Source: Haematobia irritans (lineage: Eukaryota > Arthropoda > Insecta > Diptera > Muscidae). Taken from it: 64,000 nucleotides of DNA. The stretch spans positions 204,029,313 to 204,093,312 of the forward strand of contig NC_134398.1 in NCBI RefSeq assembly GCF_050003625.1, given 5' to 3'. The notes under the pieces are model-generated. The model was given only the letters and a program-made list of their open reading frames with translations, ran no database searches and was not told where the DNA came from. This document shows, piece by piece, positions 45,721-58,441 of this stretch. Position numbers and translations under genes: made by a program. Positions within the stretch are counted from its first letter, which is position 1, and every line of letters begins with the position of its first letter.

Positions 45721-46473
45721 TCGGCTACGTCTTGCAAGATCTAAGGATCAACACAGATATTTTCGTAAGCATCCCACAATAGGTTCATAACAACTAATTC
45801 ACAGCAAAATAGGCAAATAAATCAAATGGGAATTGATAAATTTTAAACATTTTTATGGTCAACATGGCAAAAACAAAAATAATGCAAAGCACATAGACAA
45901 TCGATATCCCAAATCTCAGCAGACATCTGGTATTCAAGAAGAATATTTATTTGATATTGAGTCAGCAGAAGCAATTGTTCTAAATTTACAATGTACATTT
46001 TTAGAAAATTAATTTATCGAATTCGAATTGATGAACGTTTCATAAATTTCTAATTAGTCGTAAACAAAAGGATTCTAATAAATATAAACCACAAATCTAT
46101 ATATACATATGGAAATGACAAAGTAAACTATTTATATCTGCCTAACGTTTTATATCCGGTGACTACACTAAAGATGTAGAAAGGAAGCGGACATATAACA
46201 TGAGGCTTTTGTTGAGAAGCTTCATGATAAAAAATATAAGGAAAGCTATTTACCTATGACGCACATAAAATACCATCATTTAAATTTAAAGGGCCATTTT
46301 ATTTTTATAGTCAATTTTAAAGTTGTTATTGATTTTTTCATTAAATGTATGCATGAGTGGAATAGCTAAAGAACCATCATTATTATATCATCAATTTTTG
46401 GGAATGCTAACAAGTAAACCCCGATAAGCGGAAATTTTCTCACAGCCCAATAATACATTTCTGCCATATGATA
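45721..46473. other. Intergenic DNA, nothing recognised
   Basis: No gene, array or element end was seen. Confidence 0.5.
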
Positions 46474-47678
46474 AAGGGTGATACGGTCAAAATTTGGTCA
46501 AGGGAAAACGCGTGTAAATCAGTGAAATCGTTTATTTAAAAAATCAAATTAAATTTCTTTTTCAAGTTCAATTAGTATAAAATTCAGGAAAAATATTCAG
46601 TTAGGCTTTCGCTTTTCCAAATCCGAATTGCCGGGCCTCACGCTTGACACCTGCCATCAGATTTTGTACAACCACCTTGTCCACCTTCTTCGCCGCAGAA
46701 AGCCAGTTTGCCTTGAACTGCTGCTCGTCCTTAGCAGTTTTTTTGGTCTTCTTTAGGTTCCGCTTGACAATAGCCCAGTATTTCTCAATTGGGCGGAGCT
46801 CTGGCGTGTTGGGAGGGTTCTTGTCCTTGGGAACCACCTGCACTTTGTTGGCGGCGTACCACTCCATGGCCTTTTTACCGTAATGGTAAGATGCCAAATC
46901 CGGAAGCTATGAAAATGCTGCTTTTCAAGCCACAGGTACAGATGGCTTGCCAAACCAGATATTTCTTTTCGAACTTTGACAGTTTTATGTGCTTGAAAAT
47001 ATCTGCTACCTTTCCCCTTCCTTTTGCAGTATAAAACTCCTGTCCCGGAAGCTGCTTGTAGTCGGCTTTGAGGTAGGTTTCGTCGTCCATTACCACGCAG
47101 TTAAACTTCGCCAGCATCGTCGTGTACAGCCTCCGGGATCGCGCTTTGGCCGTCGTATTTTGTTTATCATCGCGATTTGGAGTCACTACCTTCTTGTAAG
47201 TCGATAGTCCGGCTCGTTTTTTGGCTCGATGTACGGTTGTAGACGATACACCCAGATTATTTGCGGCATCTCGGAGAGAGAGGTTAGGGTTTCGCTGGAA
47301 ACTACCGGCAACTCTCTTTGTCGTCTCAGCGGCTTCCGGTTTTCGATTTCCCCCCGATCCAGACTTCCTGGCTGTCGGCAAACGTTCCCCAAACACTTTA
47401 ATTACGTTTGTAACGGTTGATTTGGCAACTTTTAGCGATTTTGCTAGCTTTGCGTGCGAGTAGCTCGGATTTTCGCGATGCGCGAGCAAAATTTTGATAC
47501 GCTGCTCTTCTTGCTTGGACGGCATTTTGACAACTGAAGAGTTAATTCCAAAATCAAAATAGGAGCAACATTCTACACAAACACACCTTCTAAATGAGGG
47601 GTGTTCAGGTTTTTTAAATGCAAAATTGAAAGAAATACGTCAAGTTTATATTGACCAAATTTTGACCGTATCACCCTT
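46474..47678 (-). mobile_element. DD37E IS630-Tc1-mariner element, both ends intact
   Basis: AAGGGTGATACGGTCAAAAT (left) and its exact complement at the right end are flanked by TA (46472-46473 and 47679-47680). Total 1205 bp. It encodes a frameshifted transposase on the minus strand and has a second, truncated relative at 58442-59501. Confidence 0.92.
46601..47525 (-). pseudogene. DD37E transposase disrupted by a 95-bp deletion
   Basis: It starts at 47525 (MPSKQEEQRIKILLAHREN). Two helix-turn-helix segments (HAKLAKSLKVAKSTVTNVIK; SLRDAANNLGVSSTTVHRAK) and the first catalytic aspartate (VVMDDETY) are intact. After SSIFIASG the frame shifts. Compared with the 58-kb copy, the 95 bp corresponding to 58981-59075 are missing, and the joint lies at a CCGG present at both deletion edges. 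The lost segment encodes the second catalytic aspartate (FWPDLAS). The C-terminal part continues in another frame at 46601-46897, with the PIEKYW glutamate. It is inactive, but its termini look usable in trans. Confidence 0.92.
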
Positions 47679-47689
47679 TAGTTATGAAA

Positions 47690-47805
47690 GCCAAATCCAA
47701 ACAGCCGATAATAGCGCTCACGAAATTATCGTTAGCAAATATAGCAATGTGTTCCTTGTGTGTAGAGGAAATTTTCGCTAGAGGTGCATACCGAACTAAA
47801 ACAAA
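47690..47805. repeat. Family D repeat fragment
   Basis: GAAATTATCGTTAGCAAATA and TTTCGCTAGAGGTGCATACC are family D blocks. Confidence 0.5.
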
Positions 47806-49202
47806 ACAAGTATATACAGCACTAAGTTCGGCCGGGCCGAATCTTAAATACCCACCACCATGAACCAAATATTAGGGTTTCCTTTGAAATTTCGGGAGGG
47901 CTTGAGGACACTTCCCGAAGATAAATATAGAGATTTCACCTATGACGACTATATCAGATTCTGGATTTATAAGAACCATTTTTGTTTGAGTTTTAGAGGA
48001 ATCATTAACATCTCTTGTAAGTGTACAAGAAAATTATAAAATAACGTCTTGATTTGAAATCTTAAATCTGTAGAAGTAAAATCTGGAAATTTTACATTGA
48101 GTTTCAAGCAACTTTCATGATCAATGCGCCTTTTACACACTCAAGAAGTGAAGTCGGTCTATATGGAGGCATTACCAAATGGACCGATAAAAACTTAATC
48201 CGATACACGTTTTTGTGAGCCTAAAATACCAGAATATTTACAATTTCAGGCAAATCAGATAAAAACTACGGTTTCTAGAAACCCAATGAGTTAAATCGGG
48301 AGATCGTTCTTATGGGGGCTATACTAAAATATGGACCGATACTCACCGTTTTCGGCACACCTCTTTATGACACGAAAATACCTCCAGAATTCCAATTTCA
48401 GGCAAATTGGATAAAAACTTCGGATTCTAGAAGCCCAAGAAGTAAAACCGGGAAATCGGTCTATATGGGGGCTATACCAAAATATGGACCGATACTCACC
48501 ATTTTCGGCACACCTCTTCATGGTCCTAAAATACCTCTAGATTTCCAATTTCAGGTAAATTGGATAAAAACTACGGTTTCTATAAGCCCAATAAGTAAAA
48601 TCGGGAGATAGGTCTATATGGGGGCTATACCAAAATATGGACCGATACTTACAATTTTTGGCACACGTATTTGTGGCCCTACAATACCTCTAGATTTCCA
48701 ATTTCAGATAAATTTAATAAAAACTGCGGTTTCTATAAGCCCAAGAAGTAAAATCGGGAGATCGGTCTATATGGAGGCTATACCAAAACATGGACCGATA
48801 CTCACCATTTTTGGCACACCTCTTTATGGTCCTAAAAATTTCAGGCAAATTGGATAAAAACTACGATTTTTATAAGCCCAAGACCCCAAATCGGGAGGTC
48901 GGTTTATATGGGGACTATATCAAAACCTGGACCGATATAGCCCATCTTCGAACTTGACCTGCCTGCAGACAAAAGACGAGTTTGTGCAAAATTTCAGCAC
49001 GATTGCTTCATTATTGAAGACTGTAGCGTGATTACAATAGACAGACAGACGGACAGACGGACATCGCTATATCGTCTTAGAATCTCTCCCTGATCAAGAA
49101 TATATATACTTTATATAGTCGGAAATCGATATTTCGATGTGTTACAAACGGAATGACAAACTTATTATACCCCCGTCACCATTCTATGGTGGTGGGTATA
49201 AA
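47806..49202 (-). mobile_element. HINE-B, complete short copy
   Basis: The 3' end in complement (ACAAGTATATACAGC, TTCGGCCGGGCCGAA) is at the left and the 5' end (GGTGGTGGGTATA) at the right. About four ~153-bp units with TATATGGGGGCTATACCAAA lie between. It preserves the unbroken 3' region that identifies the split copy at 700-3180. Confidence 0.88.
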
Positions 49203-49654
49203 AATTCAAGAGGAAGGTTCAAAATTTGTCGTATACGTTCCACAACTAATTAAACTAAAAGTAAGAAGAAATTAGTGGAAGAAAATGGTAAAGCACAACC
49301 GGTTCGTAAAAATTTGCAAATTAATGTGAACGAACATGTTTATATGACCCAAGTTGTAGTTTTTTCCAACATCCTCTTCTAGAGTTTTTGCCCGAGTCAC
49401 TTTTAGAGAATTTCCGTTATCATACCGATAAAACGGTTCTGCACGTATCATAAGCCCGGAATGCAGATCTAGCGATTTTTCAAAAGAAAATTTATAGACA
49501 CTGTCGCTAGCGAAATTTTCTTTGCGACGATTTTATTGACCACCGGACTTAAGGGGAGAAATTTATTAAGATCGATAACACAGTTTGTTGTTCTTTTCTA
49601 AAGCCCGGTATGCAGCTCCACAGGAAATTTCGTTTGCGTGCCAATAACACAGTG
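49203..49654. repeat. Family D repeats in intergenic DNA
   Basis: TAAAGCCCGGTATGCAGCTC and TTTCGTTTGCGTGCCAATAA are family D blocks at 49600-49650. The rest is unrecognised. Confidence 0.5.
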
Positions 49655-50212
49655 ATGCACAGAAAAAAATATCACCAATTTATTTCCAATTAAAAAGTTA
49701 ATAGAAGTTGAAATTTTTTTCAATTAAAAAATTAATTGATACAATTAACTTTTTAATCAAGATAGAAAGATTAAGTTAATTAAGTCAATGATTGAAAATT
49801 TTAAAATTTTTAATTAAAAAATTAATTGATACAATTAACTTTTTAATCGGACAAAAGTGATGAACATTTTTTTTTTGAATTTTTTATTAAAAATTTATTT
49901 CAAACAAACAATTGTAAATCAAAGTAAAAACACTAAGCCGATTCAGAAAGCATTTGAAAATAATTACCTTTTTTAATTAAAAAATTAATTGAATTTTGAA
50001 ATCAACATCAATTAAATTTTTAATTGAATCAATTAAAAAATTAATTGAAATTTGCTAATGAAATCAATTAATTTTTTAATCAAGTATTTTTTTATGCCCA
50101 ATTAAAACTGTGATTGATATTATCATTTTCGTTATTGAAGATATTTCAATTAAAAAATTAATTGGATCAATTAATTTCGTTATTGAATCAGGAAAAAAAA
50201 TTTGTGTGTGCC
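49655..50212. mobile_element. AATTAATTTTTTAATTG MITE, uninterrupted copy
   Basis: Left end CACAGAAAAAAATATCACC and right end AAAAAAAATTTGTGTGTG are imperfect inverted repeats. The interior is full of CAATTAAAAAATTAATTG-type palindromes. Confidence 0.7.
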
Positions 50213-52576
50213 ATGAATTATGAATTATGGGAGCAAAATGTAAACAATATATAACAACACCTTACGGAATTTTCGTTAGCAAATATTTAGCAATGCGTTG
50301 TTTCCGTTAGAGGTGCACGGCCAATAACATGGCCGCAAAAAGGGAGCAAAATGTAAACAAACGATAACAACGCTACTCGGAATTTTCGCTAGCAAATATA
50401 GGACGTGGGAATTTCGTAGTTGGTGTATAAAGGCCTAATGCCCGGTATGTAGATCTAGCAAAATTGTTGGTACCCATAGACATATTTAGGAAAAAAATGT
50501 ATGTATATGTCGATAAAGCTGTTTATGTATTTCTTAAGTGTGGTGTGCAGTTCTTGCGAAATTTCGACTGTTCGAGAAATTTCTGCTGACACTGTATTTA
50601 AAAATACAGCAGTATTATCGACAATTTACCTATTTCTAATATTTCAATTCACGCCATGTGTATCAACCAATTTCACAACCCAGCAAAAAAGCGTGAATAT
50701 GTTCTTTTTGGATCCGGAAGTGGTGCAAAATTGGCGCAGAAGCGATGAATTTAACATGGGCTTGTCATAGGACGGATGTCCACCATTTTAACAGGCGTTG
50801 TACTGAATTTGCATCACTTCTTAAGGTGTGATGCGAATCCAGTGTTTTGGATTTGAATTAAGAAATTATGTGATATTTTTACAAATAAACAAATTTAATT
50901 TTTTTATGATTTTTAATGCACTCTAACGCTTGTTTAGATCGTTTGACATCAAACATTTTCAAAAACTAGCAAGTTTTCTAGAATTCGTCATAATTTAAAT
51001 AATATGTATCATTTTATTAATTCGTAATTTGTTTTTAACATATTTGAAACAAAAAATTTTAAATATCCCATTAAAAATATGAAAAAGCGAGTTACAAAAA
51101 AATTGACTCAAATGAACTTTTCAGCAAACTTTCTGCTGTTTCAGCAAATTTTTCCTACTAACAAATTTAATTTGGGTGTAAGAAATCTTACTGCCATGAA
51201 CAACGACATCTTGGAAAAAAATTTGTGAGAGTAAAATCGAAATCCAATCAATTAATATTTGAAACAACAAATTTTAAACACTAAAACTTTTATGTTTGCA
51301 ATAATGAAGATTTGTCATTTTTCGTCTTGTATTTTCGAAACAAAATTGTTATCAATTAAAACGAAGTGTTTATTTTTAGTTGCAAAGAATAAAGTTCCCT
51401 TTAAGGTTAAAGAAGAATTATCTCTTAATATATGTACGTATGAATGTAAGTTCTTCACATAAATGTATGTTTATTCCAGCTCCACCCTGATAAGAAACAT
51501 ATTGGAAAAGGTCTAATATAGCCGAAATTGTGTGTATGCTACCATGGTACATTTTGATAAAAAAAATGCTAGGTCAAAAGCATAAGGTATGGCTAGCGAA
51601 ATTTTGATTAGGATTTTGTTATCGATTATTTCCTACGCACGGTAAAGCGTGCATGCGTCATGCAAAAGCAAATTTTCTGAAATTATAATCAGGATGCTGC
51701 TGACGTTTCACACATCCTGCATTATCTTTAAAATAATATAATCGAATTCATATTCAAAGCCACCATACTCATATGAAATAGAAACTAATACACGATATTT
51801 AAAAAAGTTCCATTGTTCACGTTTTCTTTTCTTTAATAATTAATTTTAAAGAAAATAAATCCCTTCCCCTTTAAGTTATAATAAAACATTCCAAAAATAT
51901 TGTAATTTTATCCTGCTTTTACAAATATATGTTTTATTCTAGCAGCTAAACTCTAACGTAATACCCATCTTTCGAAACAAAGTGCTCAACAAACTACATA
52001 CGCTCATGTACCTAGTTACGTATTTGAAAGATTTTCTAGGAGTCTCATGATGATCCAAATGAGAATGTCATAAAAATCCTATTTTTTTGTAATTGGTTAT
52101 ATTTACCTTCAACGGAAATTTCATGTGCATGACGATAATACAGTCTCGCCATGTATTTCTTGTAGAAGTACATTGTAAACAGCCGATAGTAATGGCTCAC
52201 GGAATATTCCAAAAAATATCCGTACATTTCTTATAATTAAAAAAGACAAAGGGGTGATTTGTTTCTTATGTTTATCAAAAAAAATTTTGCTAACACACAT
52301 TTAAGATAATGCTCATATTTGCTACCACTAAGAGTAGGGAAAAAAAACGCTAAAACACAAAAAATGTCATCAATGCCACCATTTTTTCCGCATATATTGA
52401 CAACCCTCTTCTTGTCAAACTGAAAGCGCTCACTCTCTTTTTATCCCTTGTTGTTATTCTGAGCCATCTGCCAAATTGATTAGTTCAAATCCAAACATTT
52501 CATTCATACGGACGTGGACATTGTGTTCTTTTAGTGCGGATAATTTACCGAACAGATAAAATAAAAGTAAAAAAAT
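50213..52576. other. Intergenic DNA; family D repeats, no gene recognised
   Basis: Family D blocks lie at 50240-50480 and 52110-52230. The 89-codon frame 50501-50770 begins in family D-like sequence and continues through a passage I cannot place, with no recognised domain. The last ~150 bp (52420-52576) should be the promoter and leader of the AIG1/ADTRP gene; no TATA box was seen. Confidence 0.45.
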
Positions 52577-55407
52577 ATGGCAAAAAATAAAGGCAATTCT
52601 GCAGCGGCTACCGCATACAATGGTATCTATGGAGCATTACGTATTTTAGTGCATTTAACGGCTGCAGTTCAATTTTGGTACGCTATTTACTACGATTACA
52701 AATTTGTTCATTTTCCGGATTCTAAGCACAAAATGCACAATCCCTTTGGTGGCAAATTCAAGTTTCTGACATTCTTGGATGCGGTAAGAGTTGGCCTATA
52801 AAACATATTCCAATTCCTTAATTTATATGCATTAAATTTCTTTTATAATCCATGAACCCAAAGGGGTGAAAGTTCAACGAAAAATTTTGTGAATGTATTA
52901 TTAGTTAATAATCGTAATTATTCCACTACTTAGATTTGATGACAGTTGTTTTGTGTCTAGTTTGCTTTTGTTGTTATACGGTTGTCAACCATCCCTACAG
53001 AAAATGTGAGAGTGAATGTAAAAATTAAGAGAAAGCTAGAAAATGTATACCAGGGTTGCCAATATTAATTTATAATCTATTTTATGGGTGTTTTTACGAA
53101 TTTAAATTAATGTTGGGTATTAAGTTCGAGTTTAAAGGTAGGTGCTATGTTTTTTTTTTTTGAGTTGAAAATCACTACTGTCGCGATTACTTTTCCTGAA
53201 ATAAGGTGAGTACTATGTTCGGTTTTCGAGTTGAAAATCACTTTATTTTCGCGATTACTTTTCCTGAAATAAAGAAAAATTTAAATTTAAAACAAACATA
53301 TTCTCATAATGTGTGGCCGAAATCTAGAGGAACAATATATTTAACTCGCATCAATTGAGTTAATTTATCCGCTTTATAGTGAACTGTTTTAATAAAGTAA
53401 CCGCGAAAATTTCAACTCGAATAGCGAACAGTACTGACCTTTAGCCGAAATCTAGAGGAGCAGGAAACTTCGCATCAATTGAGTTAATTTATAATCTATT
53501 TTATGGGTGTTTTTACAAATTTACAATAATGTTGGGTATTAAGTTCGAGTTTAAAGGTAGGTGCTGTTTTTTTTTTTTTTTTGAGTTGAAAATCACTATA
53601 TTGTCGCGATTACTTTTACTGAAATATTCGAACTTATAAATGAAAACAAATATATTCCTATTGAACTGTTTTAATAAAGTAACCGCGAAAATTTCAACTC
53701 GAAAAGCGAACAAAGTACTGACCTTTAGCCGCTAAAGGTAAGTACTATGTTCGCTTTTCGCGTTGAAATTTTGGTGGTTACTTTATTAAAACAGTCCAAT
53801 ATAAAGCAGATAAATTAACTCAATTGATACGATGTTTCTTGTTTCTCTAGATTTCGACAAGACTTTACATGAATAAGATTGTTTTCATTTATAATTTCGA
53901 TTATTTAAGGAAAAGTAATCGCGAAAATAAAGTGGGTTTCAACTCGAAAACCGAACATAGTACCCACCTTAACCTAAAAAGTATTGTCGAAATCTAGAGG
54001 AGCAGGAAACTGCTCATCAATTGAGTTAATTTATCTACATTACATTGAACTGTTTTAATAAAGTAACCGCGAAAAGCAAACAAAGTTCTGACCTTAAAAT
54101 CAAAAATAAATCTGTAAAGTCATAACTTTCATTGGCAAATTTTATTATAACTTGGTGGGGAATGATCGAAAGCAACAATTGAAAAAGTTTATTTTCTTTA
54201 AAATTATTTATTAAGGCCCATATGAAACGAATAACCAAAATTTGTAGTATAATGGGTGGTAGTACTCAAATGAAAGGTAATTAAGAGATAATCGCAAATA
54301 TGGTCAAAATAATCATTCGGCAAAAATTGTCATGGGGGATCTTGATGTGGAACCCTACAAATATACGCAATGTTGTACTTTAAGCTGAGTACTATGTTCA
54401 GTTTTCAAGCTGAAAACCAGCTTGTTTTCACGGTTACTTTTTTTTATTAATTAATTTAGAAATATAAAATTATTTGCCATCAATTCCCTGGATCTTTTCC
54501 ATCCATTATTTTGCAAGACTTGATCAAAATATAATCTTCTTCCTAAATATATTTGTACTTTTAATTTAGTGTTTTGGTGAAAACCCCGAACATAGTACTC
54601 ACCTTTATATAAAAAAAATAAAATTTCTTTAAAATGATGACAGAAAATTGGTACTATAACCAATTTCTGCAATGTCTATACTTCACATTAATCGCTTTAG
54701 CGTTTTATTATAAAATAATTTTTGCCCTTTGTACTATTTAAATTGTTCTTATCTACATATTAGATCACTAAAAAATTTTAATTTTTTATTTTGTTTCAGA
54801 TTATCCAAGCTTTATATTATACCATTTCACTGATAAATGATTTTGTTGGGAGCAATGAAGTCTCTCCCAAAAAAATGCCAATGATACGTAAAATTAAGGA
54901 CTATATGATGACTACATTTGCCTTTCCAATTGCTCTTAATGTTGGCATAACATTTTGGGGGCTATATGCTGTAGATAGGGAACTAGTATTCCCAAAAGTA
55001 TTGGATGCTGTTTTCCCAACGTGAGTGTAGATACACCTATACCGTAGTAATAGAATGATTCTTAAATGTTTATCTTTTGCAGATGGTTAAATCATATTAT
55101 GCACACCAATATAGTCGTTTTCATTGTCTTGGAAATGTTCATATCTTTCCGCGCCTACCCATCGCGTTTCAAAGGCATTGCAGGACTCTCCGCATTCATG
55201 TTGGCCTATTTAGTTTGGTTGCATGTCATTAAGCACTATTCCGGCGTTTGGGTATACCCAGTTTTGGAAGTTCTACAATTACCACAACGTATTTTATTCT
55301 TTGTGGGATCATTGGTCTTTACTTTAGGTCTATATATCTTTGGCGAGATATTAAACAACCTAGTATGGTCGAAAGAGCTTAAAATGGCCCAACGTAAACA
55401 TAAGTAA
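52577..55407 (+). CDS. AIG1/ADTRP-family multi-pass membrane hydrolase, three exons
   Basis: AIG1 and ADTRP are membrane threonine hydrolases that cleave fatty-acid esters of hydroxy fatty acids. Exons are 52577-52783, 54800-55020 and 55083-55407, with GT-AG junctions (GTAAGA/TTTCAG and GTGAGT/TTGCAG). Joined, they give 250 residues, the usual family length, with several membrane segments. Exon 1 ends FKFLTFLDA; T65 fits the catalytic threonine. Exon 3 begins WLNHIMHT, and one of H147/H150 fits the catalytic histidine. The GVWVYPVLE block near the C-terminus is also typical. The protein ends in a basic tail (MAQRKHK), probably cytosolic. Intron 1 is 2.0 kb and filled with MITEs; intron 2 is 62 bp. 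The substrate in flies is inferred from the family. Confidence 0.9.
53063..54606. repeat. Foldback MITE cluster in intron 1 of the AIG1/ADTRP gene
   Basis: At least four copies of a foldback element occur at about 53204-53443, 53550-53735, 53738-53972 and 54384-54606. Each is bounded by forms of AAAGGTRAGTACTATGTTCG and its complement, with GAGTTGAAAATCAC and TCGCGATTACTTTT inside. A ~419-bp segmental repeat (53067 and 53486, TTTATAATCTATTTTATGGG) lies within the cluster. Confidence 0.8.
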
Positions 55408-56107
55408 ATTACTAATATCTAAATGTTTATTTAAATTTAAACAAAACAAAAAAAAATTTCGCCTAAATGTTTTTCCCTTTTTGGATAAGTATTTCTCTTA
55501 ATGGATGATAAAAAAAGTAAAAGAATTAATAAAAGAAAGAATTAAAATCAGATATATTGTTCTTATGATAATTCTAAATCAGATTTTTAAAGCTGTTTTT
55601 GTGACATATATACATCAGTACTACTACTTTACATATAAATATAAATGAATACTAAAGAAACTTAATCTAGGTAACTCAATAACCAAAAAAACAAGTAGAA
55701 ATCATACTAACGACAAAAAGTACACAATTAAACCAAATATTAAAGATGTCTTTGCAAATTTGCCTTTATTTCTAGAAGGCTCTTAGATTATTGTAGATCT
55801 TCGTTTGTTTGTTTTTTGTTAATTAATTTAGAAAGCAAATAGTGTTTATGGAGAAAAATTAAAATAGTAATTAACAATTCACATTTTAAACACATTTCTC
55901 TCATATCAAATGCACTTGTAAGAAGTTTTAAAATAAACCTAAACGACAAAACATCCTCGAGAATTGTTACCAAATTCTAATAAAAAAAAATAATGAAAAT
56001 ATTTTTTTGGTGTTTCAATCGAATACTTAATAAAGTATTTATGTAGACAATGGAAATCTATGTAATTGCGTATAGCTACCATTTGAGGCAAAATAAAACT
56101 AGTCCGT
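55408..56107. other. 3' region of the AIG1/ADTRP gene and intergenic DNA
   Basis: AT-rich. A possible poly(A) signal AATAAA lies near 55527 (GAATTAATAAAAG) but is weak. No other gene was seen. Confidence 0.45.
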
Positions 56108-56121
56108 ATTAAAAGTATTTT

Positions 56122-56801
56122 GGGAGCCACCGTAGTGCACTGGTTAGCATACCCGCCTTGCATACAAAAGGACGTGGGTTCGATTCCTGCTTCGACCGAA
56201 CACCAAAAAGTTTTTCAGCGGTGGATTATCCTACCTCGGTAATGCTGGTGAAATTTCTAAGTGGTTTCACTGCAATGTGGAACGCCGTTCGGACTCGGCT
56301 ATAAAAAAGAGGTCCCTTTTCATTGAGCTTAACCACCGTGGTGCAATGGTTAGCATGCCCGCCTTGCATACACAAGGTCGTGGGTTCGATTCCTGCTACG
56401 ACCGAACACCAAGAAATTTTTCAGCGGTGGATTATCCCACCTCAGTAATGCTGGTGACATTTCTGAGGGTTTCAAAGCTTCTCTAAGTGGTTTCACTGGA
56501 ATGTGGAACGCCGTTCGGACTCGGCTATAAAAAGGAGGTCCCTTGTCATTGAGCTTAACATGGAATCGGGCAGCACTCAGTGATAAGAGAGAAGTTCACC
56601 ACTGTGGTATCACAATGGACTGAATAGTCTAAGTGAGCCTGATACATCGGGCTGCCACATAACCTAACCTAACCTAACCATTGAGCTTAACATGGAATCG
56701 GGCAGCACTCAGTGATAAGATAGAAGTTCACCAATGTGGTATGGTATCACAATGGACTGAATAGCCTTAGTGAGCCTGATAGATCGGGCTGCCACCTAAC
56801 C
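56122..56801 (+). repeat. SINE interrupted by a second SINE; 14-bp outer target duplication
   Basis: The outer SINE is 56122-56333 plus 56692-56801 (GGGAGCCACCGTAGTGCACT to GGGCTGCCACCTAACC), flanked by ATTAAAAGTATTTT at 56108-56121 and 56802-56815. Confidence 0.92.
56334..56678 (+). repeat. Inner SINE, 13-bp target duplication
   Basis: A near full-length copy (345 bp) with A box TGGTGCAATGG and B box GGTTCGATTCC. The anticodon-arm-like hairpin is CCTTGCATACACAAGG, and the tail is CCTAACCTAACCTAACC. The duplication CATTGAGCTTAAC (56321-56333 and 56679-56691) is sequence of the outer SINE, which proves nested insertion. Confidence 0.93.
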
Positions 56802-56815
56802 ATTAAAAGTATTTT

Positions 56816-57179
56816 CAACGACAAATTTGTCATCTTTCCCAAGAATTGAAACTAACATCTTGAGTTCCGACCAAAAATAACAACTAAAGTCCGGTGCAAA
56901 ATTCGTTTTTCGTATTGAAATAGTTATTTTGAAAGTAGATAATTTTAATTTAATTTTTTGTCATTCTAAAAGAAGCAAATTTGCAGACCTTAAACCAGTA
57001 CTGTGGAGTCGGAGTCTGAAGATTTTTTTTGGATTCGTTGCGTTATTCATTCGATCAATGTACGCTATGCCTATAAATGAAAAGCAACTTTCAATTAAGG
57101 AGATTATTTTATGTTTCCTAGAATGTTAGACTAGCAGATGGACTGAATCGATCCATTTTAATGTGCACCATCATACTAA
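56816..57179. other. Intergenic DNA with GGAGTCGGAGTC fragment
   Basis: CTGTGGAGTCGGAGTCTGAAG at 57000-57020 matches the terminus of the hAT-like element at 984-3075 in complement. It may be a solo end. No gene was seen. Confidence 0.5.
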
Positions 57180-57515
57180 TCTATTTGAAAGAGAGAGACC
57201 TCCCACGGCAGACAAGGGTAGTTTTGGCCCAATTAAGATCAGGCAAGTGCAGCCGCCTCAATTCATACCTATCAGTGATTGATAGCAGCGTAGCTGACGT
57301 GTGTCCCATCTGTAATTAAGGGCCACTTGACACTCGTCACCTTTTTGCTTGCCCAGCTAAGCCTACCCGTCTCACTACCAGATCACTCTGGACATACCCC
57401 ATCCTTGTCGCAGAGTTCCTTGATCTGGCTACCAGCTGAACTACACAAACATAGAACAAAATGGATGAAACTACATTAAAAACTGTTACAACAACAACAA
57501 CATTTGAAATATTTC
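57180..57515 (+). mobile_element. Non-LTR retrotransposon (Jockey-like LINE) 3' end
   Basis: In one frame I read VVLAQLRSGKCSRLNSYLS, then DVCPICN, a stop, then DTRHLFACP and SLWTYPILVAEFLDL. This is the C-terminal cysteine/histidine region of ORF2 in Jockey-type LINEs. A (CAA)n tail follows at ~57488-57502. It is 5'-truncated and dead. Confidence 0.72.
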
Positions 57516-57659
57516 GAACAATCGATTTTATTTATTTTTTTTTTTTTTAATTTTAAGACCATATACAATGGAAATTTTTAATTCTGAAGAATTAAATATT
57601 AAATTAATTAAATATTATAATTACTAATATTAAATAAAATATTAGATATATTAAAATAT

Positions 57660-58441
57660 TAAATATTGTAAATTTGTTTTCTATAGAAAATTTTGTAAAG
57701 ATTTGATTTCTATAAAAAAAATTAGTCAAATTTTTATTTCTATAGAAAATTTTATTTACTGCATAATTTTTTCAAAATTTTGTTTCTATTGATAATTTTT
57801 TCAAACATTTATTTCTATTCAACATTTTATTTCTATTGAAAATTTTGTCAAAATTTTATTTCTATAGAAAGTTTTGTCAAAATTTTATTTCTATAGAAAG
57901 TTTTGTCAAAATTTTATTTCTATAGAAAATTTTTTCAACATTTTATTTCTATAGAAAATTTTGTCAAAATTTTATTTCTATAGAAAGTTTTGTCAAAATT
58001 TTATTTCTATAGAAAATTTTGTCAAAATTTTATTTCCATAGAATATTTTGTCAAAATTTTATTTCCATAGAATATTTTGTAAAAATTTGATTTCTATAGA
58101 TATTTTTTGTCAAAATGTTATTTCTATAGAAAATTTTGCAAAATTGTATTTACTATATAAAATTTTTTTCAAAAATTTATTTCTATAGAAAATGTTGTCA
58201 AAATTGTATTTCTATAGAAAATTTTGTCAAAATATTATTTCTATAGAAAATTTTGTCAAAATTTTATTTCTATAGAAAATTTTGTCAAAATTTTATTTCT
58301 ATAAATATTTTTTGTCAAAATTTTATTTCTATAGATATTTTTTGTCAAAATTTTATTTCTATAGCAAATTTTGACAAAATTTTATTTCTATATTTTGGTC
58401 AAAATTTTATTTCTATAGATATTTTGGTCAAAATTTTATTT
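57660..58441 (-). repeat. 29-bp minisatellite array, inverted orientation
   Basis: About 25 units in the TTTTATTTCTATAGAAAATT orientation. It ends abruptly at the truncated DD37E element: ATTTTATTT at 58433-58441, then CACGCAAAGCTGG. Confidence 0.92.

Noticed and set aside
46989..47463. Plus-strand frames over the DD37E element (and the minus-strand ones at 58441-59331)
   Set aside because: Shadows of the transposase on the opposite strand.
50501..50770. 89-codon frame ending VVQNWRRSDEFNMGLS
   Set aside because: It starts in dispersed family D sequence and has no recognised domain; more likely repeat-derived.
56334..56410. Genuine tRNA gene at the head of the SINE
   Set aside because: The head is shared by at least six dispersed copies with a common body and target duplications, so it is a retroposon.
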